From assembly GCF_017876625.1 (NCBI RefSeq), contig NZ_JAGIOH010000001.1, forward strand, positions 1,922,001-1,986,000: a DNA stretch of 64,000 nucleotides. The letters run 5' to 3'. This DNA comes from Streptomyces syringium. Its GTDB lineage: Bacteria; Actinomycetota; Actinomycetes; Streptomycetales; Streptomycetaceae. Below the pieces are notes generated by a model. The model was not told the DNA's origin. It made no database searches and saw only the letters and a list, made by a program, of their open reading frames with translations. The translations under genes were made by a program, and so were the position numbers. Numbering within the stretch: the first letter of the stretch is position 1; every line of letters starts with the position of its first letter. Below, one piece after another: positions 51,103 to 59,459 of this stretch.

Positions 51103-51125
51103 ACCGTACGGCCCACCACTGACAA
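51103..51125 (-). promoter_or_regulatory. RecA-NDp-type damage promoter of uvrB
   Basis: On the minus strand TTGTCAGTG (51117-51125), 8 bases, then TACGGT (51103-51108), a perfect fit to TTGTCRGTG-N8-TAnnnT. TACGGT is 6 bases from the ATG, so the transcript is almost certainly leaderless. Confidence 0.85.
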
Positions 51126-51229
51126 CGGCCGGGCTCCGGTCGTTCGGCCCCCGTTTTCCAGGCGAACGGGCGGCGAAGAGCCGGCAAAGGTCTCCGGCTC
51201 CGGGTGTCCGGCGCGGCGCGATCGCGTAC

Positions 51230-51258
51230 TTGTCTTCTGTACATCTTTTCCGTAGACA
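51230..51258 (+). promoter_or_regulatory. Promoter candidate of the glycerophosphodiesterase gene
   Basis: TTGTCT (51230-51235) and TAGACA (51253-51258) are 17 bases apart, giving a leader of about 48 bases to the ATG at 51313. Confidence 0.55.
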
Positions 51259-51312
51259 CAGGGCCTGGACGCCACCGCGTCCGCGATCCCAGACGCCGCG
51301 AGGAGCCCCTTT

Positions 51313-52242
51313 ATGCGCATCCGCCCCGTCTCCACCGTGACCAGCGCGATTCTCGGGTTGTCCCTGCCCGCCCTGCTCCTCGCCGGCCCGGCCGCGGCGC
51401 AGCCCGCCGGGGCCGTCGCCCCGCTGAACACCTACGCGATCGCCCATCGGGGGGTACCGGTCGAGGCCCCGGAGAACACCCTGGCGTCGATCGACAGAGC
51501 CGCCGCGCTGGGTATCGAATGGGTGGAGAACGACGTCCAGCGCACCAAGGACGGCGCCCTGATCATCATGCACGACACCTCCCTGGCCCGGACGACCGAT
51601 GTCGAACAGCGCTATCCGCGCCGTGCGCCCTGGAAGGTCGCGGACTTCACGCTCGCCGAGATCCAGAAGCTGGACGCGGGCAGCTGGTTCGACCGGCGCT
51701 TCAAGGGCGAGCGGGTGCCCACGCTGCGCAGCTACCTCCGGCGGGTGGACCACAACCAGCAGAAGCTGCTGCTGGAGGCCAAGGAGCCCGGCCTCTACCC
51801 GGGCATCGAGGAGCAGCTGGTCACGGAGCTGCGCCGGGCGGGCTGGCTCGACCGGCGGCACGTGGCGCGCAGGCTGGTCGTCCAGAGCTTCGACGCGAAG
51901 TCCCTGAAGGCCTTCCACCGGCTCCGCCCGGACGTGAGGACGGGCTTCCTCGGCGCCCCGAAGGCCGCGGACCTCCCCTCGTACGCGAAGTTCGTCGACC
52001 AGATCAACCCCAACCACAAGAGCGTCACCGCCGACTGGGTCAGGGCGGTCCACGCGCTGAAGGGCCCGCAGGGCAAGCGGCTGACGGTCTCGGCGTGGAC
52101 CGTCGACGACGGCCGGCGGGCGGTGGCCCTCGCGCGCCTGGGGGTGGACGGCATCATCAGCAACGCGCCGCACGTGGTGGAGGAGGCGCTCGACGAGGAA
52201 TCCGGCATCATCTCGGCCATGGGCGGCGGGGGCCCGCTGTAG
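51313..52242 (+). CDS. Secreted glycerophosphodiester phosphodiesterase
   Basis: 309 residues with AGGAG before the ATG. A signal peptide ([20 protein letters not shown]) leads to the GDPD TIM barrel: [19 protein letters not shown] (catalytic His-Arg and Glu), [19 protein letters not shown] (metal and catalytic His), LLEAKEP and the C-terminal [28 protein letters not shown]. It splits glycerophosphodiesters from lipids or teichoic acids into alcohol and glycerol 3-phosphate outside the cell. Phosphate control is common for this family, but I see no clear PHO box. Confidence 0.93.
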   Translation: MRIRPVSTVTSAILGLSLPALLLAGPAAAQPAGAVAPLNTYAIAHRGVPVEAPENTLASIDRAAALGIEWVENDVQRTKDGALIIMHDTSLARTTDVEQRYPRRAPWKVADFTLAEIQKLDAGSWFDRRFKGERVPTLRSYLRRVDHNQQKLLLEAKEPGLYPGIEEQLVTELRRAGWLDRRHVARRLVVQSFDAKSLKAFHRLRPDVRTGFLGAPKAADLPSYAKFVDQINPNHKSVTADWVRAVHALKGPQGKRLTVSAWTVDDGRRAVALARLGVDGIISNAPHVVEEALDEESGIISAMGGGGPL

Positions 52243-52288
52243 GGGCATGCCGGGCCGTCGCGAGGAGTGTCCGTTCTACGCTGGACGC

Positions 52289-52903
52289 GTGACGGACACC
52301 GAAGTGACGGACGTGACCGATGTGGCGGATGCCGGGCGGGTGACGCCGACCGGGCCCCCGGCGTGGGCCTGGACCACGGTCGCCACCCGCGTCGGCCCCC
52401 TGGGACTCGCGGCGACGGAGAAGGGCCTGCTGTGCGTGGCCTTCCACGCCGACGCGGCGACGGCGGCCGGCACGGTCGCCCGGCTGACCCGCCGCCTCGG
52501 CTCCGGCCCCCTCCCACCGCCCCCGCCGCCCTGTGCGGCGCACGAGGTCCTCGCCACGGCGACGGCTGAGCTGACGGCGTACTTCGACGGCCGCCTGCGG
52601 ACCTTCTCCGTCCCGCTGGACTGGTCGCTGACCTCGGGCTTCAACCGCCGGGTACTGCGCGAGCTGGCCGCCCACGTCCCCTACGGCACCCTGGCCAGTT
52701 ACCAGGACCTCGCCGACCGGGTGGGCGAGCTGGGCGCGGCACGCGCGGTGGGCGTGGCCATGGGCAGCAACCCGCTGCCCGTCGTGGTGCCCTGTCACCG
52801 CGTCATCGAGAGCAACGGCGGCCTGGGCGGCTTCGGCCCGGGCCTGGAGACCAAGCGCGACCTGCTGGCCCTCGAAGGAGTCCTGCCCGAGCCCCTCTTC
52901 TGA
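52289..52903 (+). CDS. ogt: Methylated-DNA-[protein]-cysteine S-methyltransferase
   Basis: About 204 residues from the GTG at 52289; an ATG at 52247 close behind the preceding gene is an alternative. The acceptor cysteine is in VVVPCHRVIESNGGLGGFGPGLETKRDLLALEG, preceded by the DNA-binding helix region VPYGTLASYQDLADRVGELGAARAVGVAMGSNPLP. The enzyme takes O6-alkyl groups from guanine in a suicidal transfer. It lies between uvrB and the SWIM/SNF2 pair, adding to a repair neighbourhood. The N-terminal 20 residues (TDTEVTDVTDVADAG) are a short acidic repeat of no known role. Confidence 0.94.
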   Translation: MTDTEVTDVTDVADAGRVTPTGPPAWAWTTVATRVGPLGLAATEKGLLCVAFHADAATAAGTVARLTRRLGSGPLPPPPPPCAAHEVLATATAELTAYFDGRLRTFSVPLDWSLTSGFNRRVLRELAAHVPYGTLASYQDLADRVGELGAARAVGVAMGSNPLPVVVPCHRVIESNGGLGGFGPGLETKRDLLALEGVLPEPLF

Positions 52904-52937
52904 GGGCTCCTCCCCGGCCCGTACGCCGAGCCGGCCC

Positions 52938-54137
52938 CTACGCCGCCGACGCCTCCATCAGGTCCACCAGTGCGCTCACCGGGTCCTCGGTGGCCGCCCC
53001 CGTCGGCCACCAGACGGGGACGGGGGCCGGGGGGTCGGCCTCGTAGGGGTACCAGCGGCCGTCGTGGCCGTAGCGGAGCTGGATGCCGCGGGCTTCGTCC
53101 GTGAGGTGGTTGTGGCGGGGGCGGAGTGGGGGGAGGCCGGCGGCGGTGAGGGTGGAGCGGGCTCGGTCGAAGGGGCCGGCCGGGGGGTCCCAGGGGGTTT
53201 CGAGGACGGACAGGCCCTCCGGGCCGCCCTGGCGCCAGGCGGCCACCGCGCGGGCCACGTCGGTGGGGGTGCGGCCGGTGCCCGCCGCGAGGGCGCGGTA
53301 GAGGGCACGGGTGGAGGCGGTCAGGCCGGAGGTGGGGTGGGCGGCGGCCAGGCGCACCGCGTCCTGCCAGGGGGTGAGGTCCGGGAAGGGCGTGCCGCCG
53401 GTGGTGAGGAAGGCGTGGGCCCGGGAGACCGCGTCCGCGGCGAGGAATTCGAGGAGGTCCGGGTCCAGCGGCAGGCCCTCCGCGTCGGGGAGCGCCGGCG
53501 GCCGGCCGAGGTGGGCGGGCACGGGCAACGGCGGAGGGAGCGGCGGGCGTCGCTCGGCCGACAGCGCCGCGCGGGCGCTGACCCCGGTGGGCGGGGCGGT
53601 TGCTTCCCGGGCCGCGTGGGCGGCGTTGCGGCGGGCGAGGTCGTCGAGGAGCTCCCGCTCGTCACGGCCGCGCATCAGCAGCAGCAGGAAGAAGTCACCG
53701 TCCAGCAGCCGGGCCGTCTCGTAGCAGAGGGCGGCCGCGTGCTTGCAGGGGTGGCCGCGGTCGGGGCAGGTGCAGTGCGGGGACAGATCACCGGGGCCGG
53801 GCAGCAGCCGGACGCCCGCGGTGGTGGCCGCGTCGGCCAGCGCGTGCGGCATGCCCTTGTCGAGGAGTGCCGCGAGGTGGTCCGGGTGGTCCGCGACGGC
53901 GTCCAGGAAGCGGTCCCAGTCGTCGTCGGAGAGCGTGCGGAGCCCGATGCCCGTGCGATACGGGCGCGAGCGGCTGCCCTCGACCCGCGCCGTGACACGG
54001 CCGGGAGCGACCGTGATGTCACGGACATGGCCCCCGCGGGCGTACGAACGGCCCCGGGAGAGGCGGCCCTCGTCGAGGGACATGGTCTCCAGGGCCTCGA
54101 TCCACGCGCGGCCCCACCAGGACGTGGCGCCGGTCAT
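52938..54137 (-). CDS. SWIM zinc-finger protein paired with SNF2 helicase
   Basis: 399 residues. The N-terminal part (WWGRAWIEALETMSLDEGRLSRGRSYARGGHVRDI) is the conserved start of SWIM proteins in actinobacteria, and the SWIM finger is CTCPDRGHPCKHAAALCYE (CxCx6CxH). The C-terminal two thirds are alanine/leucine-rich and poorly conserved, ending DPVSALVDLMEASAA. The ATG overlaps the helicase stop in ATGA, so the two are made together. SWIM domains bind DNA or proteins; a partner function for the helicase is inferred. Confidence 0.85.
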   Translation of the reverse strand: MTGATSWWGRAWIEALETMSLDEGRLSRGRSYARGGHVRDITVAPGRVTARVEGSRSRPYRTGIGLRTLSDDDWDRFLDAVADHPDHLAALLDKGMPHALADAATTAGVRLLPGPGDLSPHCTCPDRGHPCKHAAALCYETARLLDGDFFLLLLMRGRDERELLDDLARRNAAHAAREATAPPTGVSARAALSAERRPPLPPPLPVPAHLGRPPALPDAEGLPLDPDLLEFLAADAVSRAHAFLTTGGTPFPDLTPWQDAVRLAAAHPTSGLTASTRALYRALAAGTGRTPTDVARAVAAWRQGGPEGLSVLETPWDPPAGPFDRARSTLTAAGLPPLRPRHNHLTDEARGIQLRYGHDGRWYPYEADPPAPVPVWWPTGAATEDPVSALVDLMEASAA

Positions 54138-57031
54138 GCCGGCCTCCGCAGGGCCACCAGATCGGCGAGCTCGGCGTCGCTCAGCTCGGTCAGCGCGGAC
54201 TCCCCGCCGCTCAGCACCGCGTCGGCCAACGCGCGCTTGCTCTCCAGCATCTCGGCGATCCGGTCCTCGACCGTGCCCTCGGCGATGAGCCGGTGCACCT
54301 GGACCGGCTGCGTCTGCCCGATGCGGTAGGCGCGGTCGGTGGCCTGCTCCTCGACCGCCGGGTTCCACCAGCGGTCGTAGTGCACGACATGACCCGCCCG
54401 CGTGAGGTTCAGGCCCGTGCCGGCCGCCTTCAGCGACAGCAGGAACACCGGCACCTCGCCGGACTGGAACTCGTCCACCAGCTCCTGGCGCCGGGCGACC
54501 GGCGTGCCTCCGTGGAGCAGCCGGGACGGCACGCCGCGCGCCGTGAGGTGCGCGGAGAGCAGGCGGGCCATCGAGACGTACTGGGTGAAGACCAGGACGG
54601 CACCGTCCTCCGAGAGGATCGTGTCCAGCAGCTCGTCGAGCAGCTCCAGCTTGCCCGAACGCCCCGTCAGCCGGGCGGCGTCCTCCTTCAGATACTGGGC
54701 CGGGTGGTTGCAGATCTGCTTGAGATCGGTGAGCAGCTTCATCACCAGGCCGCGGCGTGCCATCCCCGCGGCCTCCTCGATGTGCGTGAGGGTCTCCCGC
54801 ACGACCGCCTCGTAGAGCGCGGCCTGTTCGCGCGACAGCGGGACCGGGTGGTCGGTCTCCGTCTTCGGCGGCAGCTCCGGGGCGATGCCGGGGTCGGACT
54901 TCCTGCGGCGCAGCAGGAAGGGCCGCACGAGTCGGCCGAGGCGCTCGGCCGCCTCCTCCCGCTCGCCCTGGTCCTCGCTCTCGATGGCGCGGGCGTGGCG
55001 GGCCCGGAAGTTCTTCAGGGAGCCGAGCAGGCCGGGGGTGGTCCAGTCCAGGAGCGCCCACAGCTCGGAGAGGTTGTTCTCCACGGGGGTGCCGGTGAGG
55101 GCGACACGGGCGGGCGCGGGAATGGTCCGCAGGGCGACGGCGGCCCGGGAGTACGGGTTCTTGACGTGCTGTGCCTCGTCCGCGACGACCAGGCCCCAGG
55201 GGTGCTCGGCGAGCAGGGCGGCGCTGGTGCGCATCGTGCCGTAGGTGGTGAGGACGAAGCCGCTCGTCATCGCGTCCAGGGCCCGGCCGGTGCCGTGGAA
55301 GCGGTGGACGGGGACGCCGGGCGCGAAGTGCTCGATCTCGCGCTGCCAGTTGCCGAGGAGGGAGGCCGGGCAGATCACCAGGGTCGGGGGCATCGTGCCC
55401 GCCGACCGCGACGCGCGGTGCAGGTGCAGGGCGATGAGCGTGACGGTCTTGCCGAGGCCCATGTCGTCGGCGAGGCAGCCGCCCAGGCCGAGCGAGGTCA
55501 TCAGGTCCAGCCAGGCCAGCCCGCGCAGCTGGTAGTCGCGCAGCGTCGCGTGCAGCCCGGGCGGCGGGACCACCGGCTGTGCCTGGCCGGTGATCCGGTC
55601 GCGGAGGGCGGCGAGCGCTCCCGTGGGGACGACCTCGGTACGCTCGCCGTCGATGTCGCCCGTGCCGGTGAGGGCCACCGACAGGCCTTCGGCGGCGTCG
55701 AGCCGGCCGAGGTGACGTGCGCGCGCCTTGCGGACCAGCGCGGGGTCCACCAGCACCCATTGGTCACGCAGGCGCACCACGGGCCGGTGCGCTTCCGCGA
55801 GGGCGTCCATCTCCTGCTCGGTGAGCGGTGCCCCGCCCAGCGCGAGCTGCCAGCTGAACTCCAGGGCCCGCGCGGTGTCGAAGAAGGCGGGCTCGTCGGA
55901 CGCGGTGCCCGGTGCCATCCGGACGACCGCCGTGGCGGTCAGCCCACGGGCGAGCTCCCGGGGCCAGTGCACGGCGATGCCCGCGGCGGACAGGCGCCGC
56001 GCGACGGGCCCCAGCAGCTCGTACAGCTCGTCCTCGGCGAGGGGCAGGACATCGGGCACGGGCCGGTCGAGCAGGCGGGCGAGCGGTGGCCACAGGCGGG
56101 CCGCGCGCCGCAGGGCGAGGACCGTGTCGATGCGGCTGCGCGCCCCGAAGTGCTCTCCCGCCCGCCCCGCCCACAGCTCGGCCGCGTCGGTGAGCAGGGT
56201 CGGGTCGACCAGGCTGTGGACCTGCACGACGACCGTCGCGTGACCGCCCTCCTCGTCGAGGTCGTGCGCTCCCAGGTCCAGGCGCAGTGAGATCCGCACC
56301 CCGGTGTCGGCACCGGTCGCGGCCTCGGCGCACCAAGCGCTCAGGGCCGGTGAGCCGGGCGGGCGGGATGGGCGGCCCGGTGCCGCGTAGAGGTCTCCGG
56401 CCGCGTGGGCGGCGGCGGGCGTGCGCGGCAGACGGTCGGTGACGGCGTCGAGCAGCTCCCGCACCAGCGTCTCCGGGGCGGGCAGCCGCAGCGGGCCGGA
56501 GCCGGGCAGGGGCACCGCGTGGGCCTCGGGCGGCATGGCGGCGGCGATCGCCCGGAGGTGTGCGAGGTCGTCGGCGTCCAGCGGGCCGGCCTGCCAGGCG
56601 TCGTGCCCGGCCGGGGTGAGTCCCGGGCGGAAGCGGCCCCGCGCGACGAGGCCCATCGCGTGCAGCACGGCCGCTCCCCAGCACGCGGCCGCCGGATGGG
56701 CGCACGGGTCGTGCCGGGCCCGGGCGAGGAGCGGCACGGCCTGGTCGAGGGGCAGCACGAGGGCGGGCACGGTGTGCCGCCGGACACCGCGTCCGTGGGG
56801 GCGCACGACCGTGAGCTCGGCGGGCGGCGTCCCCGTCGGGTCCCCGCCGGGTGTGCCCGTCGTCTCCGGCAGGGGGCCACCGTCCGGGCGCCAGAAGGCG
56901 ACCGTGGTGGCCCTCGGCGGGTCGGCGGGCAGCAGCACCGCGGCGCAGCGCGCCAGCGGCTCGGTCCGCGATGCCCCGGGCCCGGCCGGGCCGTGGCCGG
57001 ACCGTGCCCGCGAGGGCAGTGCCTGTGCCAC
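54134..57031 (-). CDS. SNF2-family DEAD/DEAH helicase, damage-promoter linked
   Basis: About 965 residues from the GTG at 57031; GTG at 57061 or 57112 are alternatives. The N-terminal 480 residues form the SNF2-associated region. The helicase core starts LRDYQLRGLAWLDLMTSLGLGGCLADDMGLGKTVTL, continues with VVADEAQHVKNPYS (DEAQ), LTGTPVENNLSELWALLDW, and ends in AVLVFTQYVSMARLL, LLSLKAAGTGLNLTRAGHVVHYDRWWNPAVEEQATDRAYRIGQ. SNF2 enzymes move along duplex DNA or remodel bound proteins. A RecA-NDp-type promoter lies about 90 bases upstream, and the SWIM gene follows. Repair or phage-defence functions are both possible. Confidence 0.92.
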   Translation of the reverse strand: MAQALPSRARSGHGPAGPGASRTEPLARCAAVLLPADPPRATTVAFWRPDGGPLPETTGTPGGDPTGTPPAELTVVRPHGRGVRRHTVPALVLPLDQAVPLLARARHDPCAHPAAACWGAAVLHAMGLVARGRFRPGLTPAGHDAWQAGPLDADDLAHLRAIAAAMPPEAHAVPLPGSGPLRLPAPETLVRELLDAVTDRLPRTPAAAHAAGDLYAAPGRPSRPPGSPALSAWCAEAATGADTGVRISLRLDLGAHDLDEEGGHATVVVQVHSLVDPTLLTDAAELWAGRAGEHFGARSRIDTVLALRRAARLWPPLARLLDRPVPDVLPLAEDELYELLGPVARRLSAAGIAVHWPRELARGLTATAVVRMAPGTASDEPAFFDTARALEFSWQLALGGAPLTEQEMDALAEAHRPVVRLRDQWVLVDPALVRKARARHLGRLDAAEGLSVALTGTGDIDGERTEVVPTGALAALRDRITGQAQPVVPPPGLHATLRDYQLRGLAWLDLMTSLGLGGCLADDMGLGKTVTLIALHLHRASRSAGTMPPTLVICPASLLGNWQREIEHFAPGVPVHRFHGTGRALDAMTSGFVLTTYGTMRTSAALLAEHPWGLVVADEAQHVKNPYSRAAVALRTIPAPARVALTGTPVENNLSELWALLDWTTPGLLGSLKNFRARHARAIESEDQGEREEAAERLGRLVRPFLLRRRKSDPGIAPELPPKTETDHPVPLSREQAALYEAVVRETLTHIEEAAGMARRGLVMKLLTDLKQICNHPAQYLKEDAARLTGRSGKLELLDELLDTILSEDGAVLVFTQYVSMARLLSAHLTARGVPSRLLHGGTPVARRQELVDEFQSGEVPVFLLSLKAAGTGLNLTRAGHVVHYDRWWNPAVEEQATDRAYRIGQTQPVQVHRLIAEGTVEDRIAEMLESKRALADAVLSGGESALTELSDAELADLVALRRPA

Positions 57032-57123
57032 CCGCCCATCACCTCGCCCGTCTCGTGCCACCCGCCGCCGCCCTGATCGTGTGATCGCCGGACTTCCACG
57101 GCACTCGTCCACGACACGGACCG

Positions 57124-57146
57124 AGTCTACGGAGAGGCACTGACAT
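57124..57146 (-). promoter_or_regulatory. RecA-NDp-type damage promoter of the SNF2-SWIM operon
   Basis: On the minus strand ATGTCAGTG (57138-57146), 8 bases, then TAGACT (57124-57129). One base (the first T) differs from TTGTCRGTG-N8-TAnnnT; spacing and -10 are exact. The transcript would start near 57117. Confidence 0.7.
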
Positions 57147-57248
57147 CCCCGGTCCGCCGCCGTCGGCGGCCTCAGCCGACCGCGCATCGCCCCGGAACGT
57201 CCGGTTCTTCCGCGTCGCCCGCGCCGGGTGGATCCTGGGGAGTGGGAG

Positions 57249-57560
57249 ATGAGTGCCATGCGTACGGGCAGCGAACCGGTGACCGCGCGGAGTCCACTGC
57301 GGCTGCGTTGCGGGCTGGCCCTGTGGGGGCTGCTCTGGGCCGTGGCGGGGACCGTGCTCTTCGCGGCGGCGGGGCAGCCCGGGTGGGCGATCGCCTGCGC
57401 GGTGCTGATCGCGGTGACCGCCACCGATCTGATCATGGTGATACGGCACATGCGCCAGGGCCCGCACTACCAGCCGGGCCGGGACGTCCCGCCCTATGAG
57501 CCCGTCCGCAACCGGAACGTCCCGCCTCATGAGTCCGTCCGCAAGCCGAGGCGCCGGTAG
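57249..57560 (+). CDS. DUF6343-like small membrane protein
   Basis: 103 residues from the ATG at 57249 with GGGAGTGGGAG in front. The first part is RTGSEPVTARSPLRLRCGLA, then two helices (LWGLLWAVAGTVLFAAAG and WAIACAVLIAVTATDLIMVI), then a basic proline-rich tail in which a segment is duplicated (DVPPYEPVRN, NVPPHESVRK). This matches the DUF6343 family of Streptomyces; function unknown. It is divergent from the SNF2 operon and converges on coaE. Confidence 0.75.
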   Translation: MSAMRTGSEPVTARSPLRLRCGLALWGLLWAVAGTVLFAAAGQPGWAIACAVLIAVTATDLIMVIRHMRQGPHYQPGRDVPPYEPVRNRNVPPHESVRKPRRR

Positions 57561-57583
57561 GGAAGCCCTCGCGGCGGCAGCGT

Positions 57584-58192
57584 CTATGCGGTGGGGTGCG
57601 CCGACCGTGCGAGCAGGTCCGCCCAGACCTTCGCGACCTGTGCCTCCAGCGCTTCGAGCGGGCCGTCGTTGTCGATGACGAGATCGGCGACGGCCAGCCG
57701 CTCCTCTCGGGTCGCCTGGGCGGCCATCCGGGCGCGGGCCTCCTCGAGCGTCATGCCGCGCAGCCGGACGAGGCGGTCGAGGCGGGTCTCCTCCGCCGCG
57801 TCGATGACGACGACCAGGTCGTAGAGGGGCGCGAGGCCGTTCTCGGCGAGGAGGGGGACGTCGTGGACGACGACGGCGTCCGGGGCCGCCGCCGCTTCGA
57901 TCTCGGCGGAGCGGGCGCGGACGAGGGGGTGCACGATGGCGTTGAGCGCCGTGAGCCGGCCGGTGTCGGCGAAGACGATCGCGCCGAGCTTGGGCCGGTC
58001 GAGGGCGCCGTCGGCCGCGAGGACGCCGGGGCCGAACTCGGCGACGACGGCGGCCAGTCCGGGCGTGCCCGGCTCGACCACCTCCCGCGCGATGCGGTCG
58101 GCGTCGACGATCACCGCCCCGTACGCCGCGAGAAGCCGCGACACCTCGCTCTTGCCCGACCCGATACCGCCCGTGAGGCCCACCTTCAGCAT
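57584..58192 (-). CDS. coaE: Dephospho-CoA kinase
   Basis: 202 residues from the ATG at 58192. Walker A is [18 protein letters not shown]; the substrate region [15 protein letters not shown] and the [10 protein letters not shown] lid are conserved. It phosphorylates the ribose 3'-OH of dephospho-CoA, the last step of CoA synthesis. Follows the PAC2 gene by 25 bases and lies near rpsA, an order common to actinobacteria. Confidence 0.96.
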   Translation of the reverse strand: MLKVGLTGGIGSGKSEVSRLLAAYGAVIVDADRIAREVVEPGTPGLAAVVAEFGPGVLAADGALDRPKLGAIVFADTGRLTALNAIVHPLVRARSAEIEAAAAPDAVVVHDVPLLAENGLAPLYDLVVVIDAAEETRLDRLVRLRGMTLEEARARMAAQATREERLAVADLVIDNDGPLEALEAQVAKVWADLLARSAHPTA

Positions 58193-58217
58193 GGGCCCCA
58201 CGCTATCGGCCCGGCCG

Positions 58218-59162
58218 TCAACGGCCGCCGTCGCCCTCCCTGTCGGCGAGGAAGCGCTCGAATTCCGCGCCCAGTTCATCGGCCGAGGGCAGCTCGACCG
58301 GCTCGGCGACGAGATTGCCGCGCGTCTCGGAGCCGGCCACCGCGTCGTACTGGTGCTCAAGGCCCCGGACGAGCGCGACGAGCTCCTCGTCCCCCTCGGC
58401 AATCTGCCGCTCGATCTCCTCCTGGGTGCGCAGGGCCTCGGTCCGCAGGGCGTGCGCGGCGTTCGGCAGGACCAGGCCCGTGGCGGCGGTGACCGCCTCC
58501 AGGGCGGTCAGCGCGGCATCCGGGTAGGGCGAGCGGGCCACGTAGTGCGGGACGTGGGCGGCGACGCCGAGGACGTCGTGGCCGGCTTCCGCCAGGCGGT
58601 ACTCGACGAACGACTCGGCGCTGCCGGGCACCTGGGCCTCGTCGAAGTAGCTACGGTGACCGGGCATCAGATCGGTGCGGTTGCCGTGCGGGGTGATACC
58701 GACGGGCCGGGTGTGCGGGACGCCCATGGGGATGCCGTGGAAGTTGACCGACAGCCGCACGCCCAGCCGCTCCACCAGCTGCCGGACAGCCGCCGCGAAC
58801 CGCTCCCACTCGACGTCCGGCTCGGGGCCGGTCAGCAGCAGGAAGGGCGCGCCGGTCGCGTCCTGCACCAGGTACAGCTCGATCTTCGGCGTCTCGTAGG
58901 CGCTCCAGTGGTCCCGCTCGAAGGTGAGCAGGGGGCGGCGCGCCCGGTAGTCGATGAGCCGGTCGTGGTCGAAGCGGGCGACGACCTGGTGCGGCAGGCC
59001 GTCCAGCAGCCGCTCGACGATCTGTTCGCCGGTCTCACCGGCGTCGATGTAGCCGTCGAAGTGGTAGAGCATGACCAGACCGGCCGTGTCCTGGGCCAGG
59101 GCCAGGTCGGCCACGGCGAGCCCCTTGGGCTCCCATTCGTACAAACCCTGCGGATCCAACAC
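58218..59162 (-). CDS. PAC2-family protein
   Basis: 314 residues, GTG start with AGGAGGAAC in front. The PAC2 domain is marked by [37 protein letters not shown]-like segment [22 protein letters not shown], and [18 protein letters not shown]2 proteins resemble proteasome-assembly chaperones; in actinobacteria they accompany proteasome-containing genomes, but a direct assembly role is not proven here. It ends in a helical acidic tail. Likely co-transcribed with coaE. Confidence 0.92.
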   Translation of the reverse strand: MLDPQGLYEWEPKGLAVADLALAQDTAGLVMLYHFDGYIDAGETGEQIVERLLDGLPHQVVARFDHDRLIDYRARRPLLTFERDHWSAYETPKIELYLVQDATGAPFLLLTGPEPDVEWERFAAAVRQLVERLGVRLSVNFHGIPMGVPHTRPVGITPHGNRTDLMPGHRSYFDEAQVPGSAESFVEYRLAEAGHDVLGVAAHVPHYVARSPYPDAALTALEAVTAATGLVLPNAAHALRTEALRTQEEIERQIAEGDEELVALVRGLEHQYDAVAGSETRGNLVAEPVELPSADELGAEFERFLADREGDGGR

Positions 59163-59459
59163 AGTGACCGTTCCTCCTCATGTTCCGTACCAGGGAACGC
59201 CCGTGGAGGTCCGGCTCATTCCCGTCCGCCCCCCCTGTCCCGGAGGAAGAGACGGGTCGTCAAGAGACCGGGACCGCCTCATGAGGTTGACGAGGCATCA
59301 GGAGTAATCAGGGGGAGCAGGCAGACAGCGGACCGGCCGTGCCCTGTCCCGCATGCTCCGGGCCTCGCCCCGCAGGGCCCCCGGACATGCAGTAAGGCCC
59401 GCTCCCCAAGGGGAACGGGCCTTACTTCAGTCAGCTGTCAGCTGCTGCCGGTCAGAGCC
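59163..59459. other. Intergenic region rpsA-PAC2, terminator only
   Basis: 297 bases without a credible gene. The right part holds the rpsA terminator; the left part near the PAC2 gene contains the palindrome CCTCATGAGG (59277-59286) but no clear promoter hexamers that I can defend. Confidence 0.5.
59392..59425 (-). terminator. Terminator of rpsA
   Basis: GTAAGGCCCGCTCCCC (59392-59407) pairs with 59410-59425 at 15 of 16 positions around AA. It lies 35 bases after the rpsA stop. Confidence 0.85.

Noticed and set aside
51126-51312. LexA (SOS) box for uvrB or PHO box for the phosphodiesterase
   Set aside because: No sequence close to the known consensus was found; the RecA-NDp motif explains uvrB better.
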